From the NCBI RefSeq assembly GCF_000142805.1, contig NC_013080.1:620001-684000 (forward strand): a DNA stretch of 64,000 bases, written 5' to 3'. Each line of letters starts with the position of its first letter. Positions within the stretch are counted from its first letter, which is position 1. This document shows positions 58,368 through 64,000 of the stretch, in pieces. The DNA comes from Lachancea thermotolerans CBS 6340. Lineage: Eukaryota; Ascomycota; Saccharomycetes; Saccharomycetales; Saccharomycetaceae. The position numbers and the translations under genes were made by a program. The notes beneath the pieces were generated by a model, which was not told where the DNA came from, did no database searches, and saw nothing but the letters and a program-made list of their open reading frames with translations.

Positions 58368-59543
58368 TCAGGCATTCATCATCAGCCCCATTGAATGCAA
58401 ATTAACGCCATCTCCACTAGGCTCATTAGGGATCTCGGAGTCGAATGATTTGATGATATGTTCGAACCAGCTTAAAAGTTCGAATTTTGACCATTGGTCC
58501 TGAGGCATACTCGGCAGTTCCTCCTTCAAAAGATGCCACCAAAATTTAGACGGAATGAGTTTGTGTCTGAACTTTATAACATGTTTTCGCCTCAATGGAA
58601 CATTCACCAGCCCATATAAAAATATTTGGTTAAGTGGAATAATCTCTTCTGGATGTAGGAGACATTCTTGGGCGGTGCAGTCTTCCGCTGGAGATCGGCA
58701 GATAAATGTATTATTTGGAGACTGCTCTTCCGGAAAAGTGATCCGGCCATTTCCTATGGTAGAAAGAGGGACTCCGCTCTGCTGAATGTATTTCTCTAGC
58801 TCCTCCTCTTTCCTGTGTATGAGACAATTGACGCAAAGGCAATTGCCATCAGCACAGTTACATTGGGTGCTTAAATAAACGCCCTTGTGAGTAAAGAGCT
58901 CAACCATGGAATTATTAGCAATTTCGGGAGAAGCGTTTCCTGCTTCGCGTGGTATGTTTTGAACGGGGTAGACCAGGGTCTCATGGTGGCCCTCGAATTT
59001 AATTTCTGATAACTCTTGCTTGTTAGAGCTGCTCGCCGGCGACATACCTTCACTAAGAAAGCGCTCCAGAGATTGAGCTTCGGAGCTGCCAGCTCTTGTA
59101 ATACTTTCCGCGCTCATTGCGCATCCCTTTTGCGAAGTATCTAAATGGTTAAGCAAGTAGTCCTTTTCAGATACAAATTTATATCTGCCTTGGAAGTTTG
59201 GGTCGTTGTCCTCTATCATAATTTTGAGCGCCCCATCTACCAGAAGTGCTTTTTGCATGCTCATGGTACGTAGAAAGAGGATTGGCTGCTTGTTCATTTT
59301 CGAGCAAGACCTCGCCCCGGCAGACGAGCAGCATGAAGGAGACCCACCGTCACCTTCCTCGTGAAGCCCAGAATTAACTTGAGAGCTTGCGTCAACCAAA
59401 ATTACTTTGCGCACTGTTTGGGCAGAGGGCCTCCCCCTCGTGCGCACCTTCACGAGCATTCTGTTGCTGTGCTTGCATGTGGATGATCTGTGGCCTCGGA
59501 TACAGGACACGCAAGAATACTTTTCCCCGTCATATATTATCAT
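58368..59543 (-). CDS. MAC1: Copper-sensing transcription factor Mac1
   Basis: 391 residues from the ATG at 59543 (MIIYDGEKYSCVSCIRGHRSS); S. cerevisiae Mac1 (YMR021C) has 417 and starts at the same place. Mac1 activates copper-uptake genes when copper is low. The N-terminal copper fist has Cys11, 14, 23 and His25, and an RGRP minor-groove motif at 36-39. The C-terminal copper-sensing C1 motif (C-x-C-x4-C-x-C-x2-C-x2-H) is intact at about 228-243. The second motif C2 (about 282-297, CRSPAEDCTAQECLLH) keeps only three of five cysteines and the His. Convergent with FMS1. Confidence 0.95.
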   Translation of the reverse strand: MIIYDGEKYSCVSCIRGHRSSTCKHSNRMLVKVRTRGRPSAQTVRKVILVDASSQVNSGLHEEGDGGSPSCCSSAGARSCSKMNKQPILFLRTMSMQKALLVDGALKIMIEDNDPNFQGRYKFVSEKDYLLNHLDTSQKGCAMSAESITRAGSSEAQSLERFLSEGMSPASSSNKQELSEIKFEGHHETLVYPVQNIPREAGNASPEIANNSMVELFTHKGVYLSTQCNCADGNCLCVNCLIHRKEEELEKYIQQSGVPLSTIGNGRITFPEEQSPNNTFICRSPAEDCTAQECLLHPEEIIPLNQIFLYGLVNVPLRRKHVIKFRHKLIPSKFWWHLLKEELPSMPQDQWSKFELLSWFEHIIKSFDSEIPNEPSGDGVNLHSMGLMMNA

Positions 59544-59874
59544 TGGGTTACCGACCTGAGAGCTTCGATTCCTTTGAATCCTTTCGTGCACGTCCTCTTG
59601 TGTTGGCCGAACAGCGACGTGAATAGCTTCCGAACGCGCTTTTTAAGTTTGATAGGCCCGTGTAGCCAAAAAGAAGCTTTCCAGCTCTTGGCCTTGTCTA
59701 GTTTTGATGTAAGCGAAGCTCGCCAAAGCTGCTTGATGTGCCTTTTGAAATAACTCTGTTTGCGTGAACAGTCTGCTTGTATGTTCTTTTTTTACGTAGT
59801 GTTTATAGAAAATACTGAATAAACGCTATTCACACATCTTTCTAAACAAAAGCCTGATAAGACGCCCCCTAAGA
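59544..59874. other. Divergent promoter between MAC1 and UBC7
   Basis: 331 bp between divergent starts. No RNA gene, repeat or clean regulatory site that I can support. Confidence 0.5.
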
Positions 59875-60372
59875 ATGTCTAAAACAGCTCAAAAGCGTCT
59901 GTTCAAGGAGTTACAGCAGCTTTTAAAGGATAGCCCCGAGGGAATCGTTGCGGGTCCAAGATCAGAGGACAACCTGTTCCTTTGGGACTGTTTGATTAGC
60001 GGGCCTCCGGATTCTCCCTACCAAGGGGGGGTGTTTAACGCAACACTTGAATTCCCAAAAGACTATCCATTGTCTCCCCCAAAACTCCTCTTCACACCAA
60101 GTATTCTTCATCCCAATATCTACCCTAACGGTGAGGTGTGTATTTCTATACTACATTCACCGGGAGACGACCCCAACATGTACGAGCTTGCGGAAGAGCG
60201 CTGGTCACCTGTGCAAAGCGTTGAGAAGATTTTACTAAGTGTGATGAGCATGCTAAGCGAACCTAATGTGGAATCCGGCGCCAACATTGACGCGTGCATC
60301 CTATGGAGAGACAGTAGAGAAGAGTTTGAAAAACAGGTTAAGCGGTCCATCTTGAAATCACTAGGGTTTTGA
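59875..60372 (+). CDS. UBC7: ER-associated degradation E2 enzyme Ubc7
   Basis: 165 residues, the length of S. cerevisiae Ubc7/Qri8 (YMR022W). It is the ubiquitin-conjugating enzyme recruited to the ER by Cue1 and working with the Hrd1 and Doa10 ligases. The UBC fold is complete, with catalytic Cys89 (NGEVCISIL) and the acidic loop insertion [14 protein letters not shown] typical of Ubc7/Cdc34-type E2s. No intron. Confidence 0.97.
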   Translation: MSKTAQKRLFKELQQLLKDSPEGIVAGPRSEDNLFLWDCLISGPPDSPYQGGVFNATLEFPKDYPLSPPKLLFTPSILHPNIYPNGEVCISILHSPGDDPNMYELAEERWSPVQSVEKILLSVMSMLSEPNVESGANIDACILWRDSREEFEKQVKRSILKSLGF

Positions 60373-60734
60373 CTTATTCGGCTGCGGACACAAAGCAGAA
60401 TAGAAGAGCAAAGGTGTGGATCGTCCATGGCACCAACCCGTTGATACTATGCACTATATCCATGATGACAGTGAAAGATCGTGAAGCTACATACAGCGAC
60501 AAGGACAAGAGCTTCTGGGAGATGTGAGTAGTGTAGTGACATTGCTACTCCCGTTTGTGATCCCTAAATGACATCCGCAAGCGCTCGTGTGCCATGGAGG
60601 CTACCAACCTTGTTTACCATGGTTTTACGTACTGTGTGATTATACCAATTTTAGCATTTAAGAAAGTCATCAATAACATTTATACTGATCTGACGCACAT
60701 CGAATAAGTGAAACGAAGGATAAAGAGCACGGGC
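60373..60734. other. Intergenic: UBC7 3' end and DCW1 promoter
   Basis: 362 bp between two plus-strand genes. Nothing beyond the expected terminator and promoter was seen. Confidence 0.5.
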
Positions 60735-62081
60735 ATGAGGCTTCTCTTGGCAACATTCTTAACAGCTTTGCTGTCCTTCAGAAGTTCGCAGGCTCTTGAC
60801 TTTGACGTGGATAACGAGGGGTCTATCAAGAATGCAACTGCGCTAGTGGCAGGCGGTCTTCTCGACTACTACACCGGCCAACAGTATGGGCAAACAATCG
60901 GGATGTTTTCAAACCCATACTACTGGTGGGAAGCAGGTGGAGCGTGGGGCTCTATTCTTGACTTCTGGTGGTACACACAGAATGACACGTATAATGCCAT
61001 GTTGGAAGAGGCTCTGCTGTATCAAGCTGGAGAAAATCACGACTACATTCCTTTGAATCAATCCACCACAGAAGGTAACGATGATCAAGCTTTTTGGGGG
61101 CTTGTGGTTATGGCCGCAGCGGAGAGAAACTTTACAAATCCTCCTGAAACTGAACCTCAATGGTTGTATTTAGCTCAGGCTGTTTTCAACACGATGGCCT
61201 TGCGTTGGGATGACGAATCATGTGGTGGAGGTTTAAGATGGCAAATCTTTACTTGGAATTCTGGTTACGACTACAAAAATACTGTTTCCAACGGAGCCTT
61301 GTTCCATCTTGCTGCAAGGCTGGCTCGCTACACAGGAAACAACACTTATGTTGATTGGGCCGAGAAAGTGTTTGACTGGATGAAGGGCATCGGACTCTTG
61401 ACAGAGAACGACAACTCTTATGTCTACGATGGTGCTAAAGTGGACGGGAACTGTTCTACTATCACTAAGCTTATTTGGACATACAACCAAGGACTGTTAA
61501 TGTCAGGATGTGCGTATCTTTACAATTACACGGGCTCCGAGACCTGGCACACCAGAACCTTTGAGTTTTTGAACTCTTCGGATATTTTTTTCAATAACAG
61601 TATCCTGTATGAGAGAACATGTCAGGAAGCGAACACATGTAACACTGACCAGCGTTCTTTCAAGGCTTACTTTTCTCGATTTTTGGGCCTTACAGCCCAA
61701 CTTGTGCCAGCTGCCAGAAACCAAATCATGGATTGGATTCGTGCATCTGCCAAGGGTGCTGCCCAGTCATGTTCTGGTGGTACAGATGGTCACACGTGTG
61801 GGTTGAATTGGTTCTATGATGGATGGGATGGGAAGTGGGGCTTGGGTGAACAGATGGCTGCTCTAGAAATCATGCAGAATGTTCTTTGTCTTGATAGGCC
61901 AGCACCATACACAGCAGCGACTGGAGGTTCTTCGGTTGGCAATGGTGCGGCTGGTACAGAAACGTCCGCCACGAATCTGAGCCCCTTAGACATTACGACA
62001 GGTTCACGTGCCGCGGCTGGAATCATTACCGCAGTTATTGGACTCTCTATCGTGGCTTGTACAGTATGGTTAGTTCTCTGA
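60735..62081 (+). CDS. DCW1: GPI-anchored cell-wall mannosidase-like protein Dcw1 (GH76)
   Basis: 448 residues from the ATG at 60735 (MRLLLATFLTALLSFRSSQA, a signal peptide); nine codons upstream begin with GTG. S. cerevisiae Dcw1 (YKL046C) has 449. Dcw1 and Dfg5 are GH76 enzymes thought to attach GPI proteins to beta-glucan by transglycosylation. The catalytic Asp pair lies in 'TTEGNDDQAFWG' near residue 115. The C-terminus (SRAAAGIITAVIGLSIVACTVWLVL) is a GPI-attachment signal after a Ser/Thr/Gly-rich stem. Several N-glycosylation sequons are present. Convergent with ANR2. Confidence 0.93.
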   Translation: MRLLLATFLTALLSFRSSQALDFDVDNEGSIKNATALVAGGLLDYYTGQQYGQTIGMFSNPYYWWEAGGAWGSILDFWWYTQNDTYNAMLEEALLYQAGENHDYIPLNQSTTEGNDDQAFWGLVVMAAAERNFTNPPETEPQWLYLAQAVFNTMALRWDDESCGGGLRWQIFTWNSGYDYKNTVSNGALFHLAARLARYTGNNTYVDWAEKVFDWMKGIGLLTENDNSYVYDGAKVDGNCSTITKLIWTYNQGLLMSGCAYLYNYTGSETWHTRTFEFLNSSDIFFNNSILYERTCQEANTCNTDQRSFKAYFSRFLGLTAQLVPAARNQIMDWIRASAKGAAQSCSGGTDGHTCGLNWFYDGWDGKWGLGEQMAALEIMQNVLCLDRPAPYTAATGGSSVGNGAAGTETSATNLSPLDITTGSRAAAGIITAVIGLSIVACTVWLVL

Positions 62082-62138
62082 AGATTAATCTGTAAAATGT
62101 TTAGAAGTCCTGTGAAGGCCGGCTCTTCTTTTCTTTAA

Positions 62139-63698
62139 TTAGCATAATAAAGTACAATCGACATTCCTTACAAGTAGTTCTCTGTCAAACCACTTTTGAC
62201 ACACTTTATTCAAAAAAGCGTAGTCGCCGCTGCTAAAACAGTCAAGGCCTACAGTTGCGAGAAAGATTGGGGAGACTACAACAGTGTCTTCAGTGCTCGC
62301 TTCCACCACTTGTTTCAAAGAGTTATAAAGGAGCAGAGTCTTTTCATGAAAGTAGCCCACTAGAGAAATAACAATTTCCAGGTTGTCGCGGTCTAAATCG
62401 GCAATTACTTTGTCTTCTGGTTCATGGAAAGACGGTCTCATATATCCAGCTGTAGCCCACCAATAAAAACCGTCTATGAGGTACTGCGACCATGTTGTTG
62501 GCTCCACAAGTCTAAAAACCTTCTCTTTTTCATTTTGTGACAGCTGGTAACCCAAGCTATTGCTCACAAGTTTTTCATACAGTTCAAGTTCATGTGGAGT
62601 CGCCTTTAGGTAATCCCCGTTACTTGTCGTAATCTCTGGTAAAGCGTCTCTTCCATGAATCTTTAAACACACATCATAGAGTTCTGACCGGCTTTCTAAA
62701 ATCTCGTCGCCAGTGCATGCAATAAAACCAGTTATTTCGTATGTCTCGTCGTTAGTACTCATCGATGCAGCGACATGTCGCTCTAGGTCATCTATGTCGC
62801 TGATGCCAATGCAGTAAAGAGGTTGCAAAGGGCTGTCTTTGAGCTTGTCTGATATGATTCGAGGTATTAGTGATAGAATGGAAAGGCAATAAACCAAAGA
62901 ATTGGTTTTCTCGAACGAGACTCCATTGCCCGTTATTATCAAAACTCGCTGTCTCGTGATGCAGGCTTTCCAAAGTGGGAACATAAGTGGCCCAAGATAT
63001 TCAAGCCACTGAGAAAGAGATTCCAGCATGTGGGGATGTTTTTCCTGTAGCAGGGAATTGGTAGTGAACTTGCCTGCATTTTGCCAGCTGTGTTGTAGAA
63101 TTGGAGATGACAACATTGCTGAATCAGCCTTGAACCTGTTAGCTTCAAAGTAGTTCTCAAACAGACTGAAGTCTTGGCCAAGGTTTTGTCTCTTTAACCA
63201 ATGCGAGAGCAGTTCTTGCAAGTCATCTATGTATTCTGTTGCGCTGATGAACTGATTGGGCTTCCAGTCGTAGAATTTAGACTTGGAAACGCCCTTGTAC
63301 CTGAAACTGGCATCCACAATAACCCCCAAAGAAAACATTTGAACTTTGCCACGATCAACATGGCTCACATTGCGGGATAATGATTGGCCGTTCTGCTGAA
63401 AACATGATACGCCGTAATACACCTCCACAAGGTTCTCGCCTTTGGGTATGACAAAACTCACTACGTCTTTCTCTAGCTCATGGATTCCTGAAGGTATGCA
63501 TTTGAACTCTATGTTGCCCAAAGAAATATCAGATGTCTCTGTGGACTTCTTTGACCATATTAGTGTATTTCCCTTTTTGACATCAAATTGGCACAGGAAT
63601 ATACAACATAGAGGGACTTTATGGGATGGCTCCTGGATTTCAAAGTCGTACGGCTTAGGGTTGTACCTCATGTCGAGGGTCCTTGTGAACTGCCGCAT
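62139..63698 (-). CDS. ANR2: Avl9-related DENN-type protein Anr2
   Basis: 519 residues from the ATG at 63698 (MRQFTRTLDMRYNPKPYDFE); the frame runs 19 codons further to a TTG. S. cerevisiae Anr2 (YKL047W) has 516. The protein belongs to the Afi1/Anr2/Avl9-type group of uncharacterised DENN-related trafficking proteins, recognisable from 'CCIFLCQFDVKKGNTLIWSKK' near the N-terminus and the later DENN core. The function in yeast is not known. Its start is only 88 bp from the start of the divergent partial gene. Confidence 0.88.
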   Translation of the reverse strand: MRQFTRTLDMRYNPKPYDFEIQEPSHKVPLCCIFLCQFDVKKGNTLIWSKKSTETSDISLGNIEFKCIPSGIHELEKDVVSFVIPKGENLVEVYYGVSCFQQNGQSLSRNVSHVDRGKVQMFSLGVIVDASFRYKGVSKSKFYDWKPNQFISATEYIDDLQELLSHWLKRQNLGQDFSLFENYFEANRFKADSAMLSSPILQHSWQNAGKFTTNSLLQEKHPHMLESLSQWLEYLGPLMFPLWKACITRQRVLIITGNGVSFEKTNSLVYCLSILSLIPRIISDKLKDSPLQPLYCIGISDIDDLERHVAASMSTNDETYEITGFIACTGDEILESRSELYDVCLKIHGRDALPEITTSNGDYLKATPHELELYEKLVSNSLGYQLSQNEKEKVFRLVEPTTWSQYLIDGFYWWATAGYMRPSFHEPEDKVIADLDRDNLEIVISLVGYFHEKTLLLYNSLKQVVEASTEDTVVVSPIFLATVGLDCFSSGDYAFLNKVCQKWFDRELLVRNVDCTLLC

Positions 63699-63786
63699 TC
63701 TGTTCACTGGCTGATTTAACCTATTAAATGTCGCTTGAGCACTATCAGTATCCAAATTATTTCCTGATCATCACCAAATTGCTAAA

Positions 63787-64000
63787 ATGACCTGGAAAGC
63801 GGGAATGAAAGAGAGAGTACTAAGACAGCATATCGAAGGTTGTATCGACCAGGTCCAGGAATATGTTGACCTCGAATCGGCTCAAGCAATTTCCTCTTTT
63901 GAAAGCAAAGCTGTGGATCACTTTCGGTGTCTTGATGGGTTAAAAGCCCAATACAATACTAGGGAGGACAAGATTAGTGAGTTTAAACGCCTGCAGTCTG
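63787..64000 (+). CDS. Unrecognised gene, 3' part cut by window edge
   Basis: 71 residues are visible from the ATG at 63787 ([20 protein letters not shown]) to the edge with no stop. The sequence is hydrophilic and helical with heptad-like spacing, suggesting a coiled coil. I do not recognise it. It does not resemble ELM1 or CSE4, which follow YKL047W in S. cerevisiae, nor MSS1, which follows YMR022W. Divergent from ANR2. Confidence 0.6.

Noticed and set aside
1-64000. Retroelements, DNA transposons, CRISPR arrays, centromere or telomere repeats
   Set aside because: No long terminal or inverted repeats, no transposase, polymerase or integrase frames, and no CDEI-CDEII-CDEIII arrangement were seen.

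Overview
The window is nuclear DNA of a budding yeast of the family Saccharomycetaceae that did not pass through the whole-genome duplication. A Lachancea-type (KLE clade) genome fits best, but the species cannot be fixed from this window. It has compact genes with almost no introns, an eukaryotic initiator tRNA, Zn2Cys6, copper-fist and APSES regulators, and many close Saccharomyces cerevisiae counterparts. Gene order interleaves sister regions of S. cerevisiae. From about 1 to 36 kb, YKL033W-YKL041W counterparts alternate with YHL008C-YHL020C counterparts. From about 37 to 64 kb, YKL042W-YKL047W counterparts alternate with YMR012W-YMR022W counterparts. Genes kept as duplicates in S. cerevisiae (UGP1/YHL012W, PTM1/YHL017W, SOK2/PHD1) are single here.

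1-15 kb: a formate/nitrite-type transporter cut by the left edge, TTI1, an amino-acid permease, ETP1, PRS3, a HAD phosphatase whose first exon is only 17 nt, TUL1 and UGP1. 15-23 kb: RGT1, initiator tRNA-Met, OTU2, YLF2, a C/D snoRNA that looks like snR69, and RPS20. 23-30 kb: URC4 (uracil catabolism, absent from S. cerevisiae) directly upstream of the urea transporter DUR3, with clustered GATA sites between them; then a PTM1-like membrane protein and NFU1. 30-37 kb: a pterin dehydratase-like gene, APM2, an Mmc1-like mitochondrial membrane protein, OPI1, VPS24, a 1.1-kb non-coding stretch and tRNA-Glu. 37-48 kb: CLU1, SEC59, a 2-kb interval holding a seven-gene C/D snoRNA array equivalent to snR78-snR72 with RNase III-type hairpins, BUD22 and ERG5. 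48-54.5 kb: a strikingly GC-rich block of SPC42, a SOK2/PHD1 regulator with a long Gln-Ala repeat, and a Zn2Cys6 regulator in the STB4 position. 54.5-64 kb: PRI2, FMS1, MAC1, UBC7, DCW1, ANR2 and the start of an unrecognised gene cut by the right edge.

The least obvious content is RNA and RNA processing: eight box C/D snoRNAs, two AGNN tetraloop hairpins between them, and the cryptic intron of the HAD phosphatase gene. The most coherent metabolic unit is URC4-DUR3, since urea is a product of URC uracil breakdown and the substrate of Dur3. I saw no retroelement, DNA transposon, centromere or telomere repeat. Many open reading frames begin at non-ATG codons if taken at full length; I moved those starts to the first homologous ATG.
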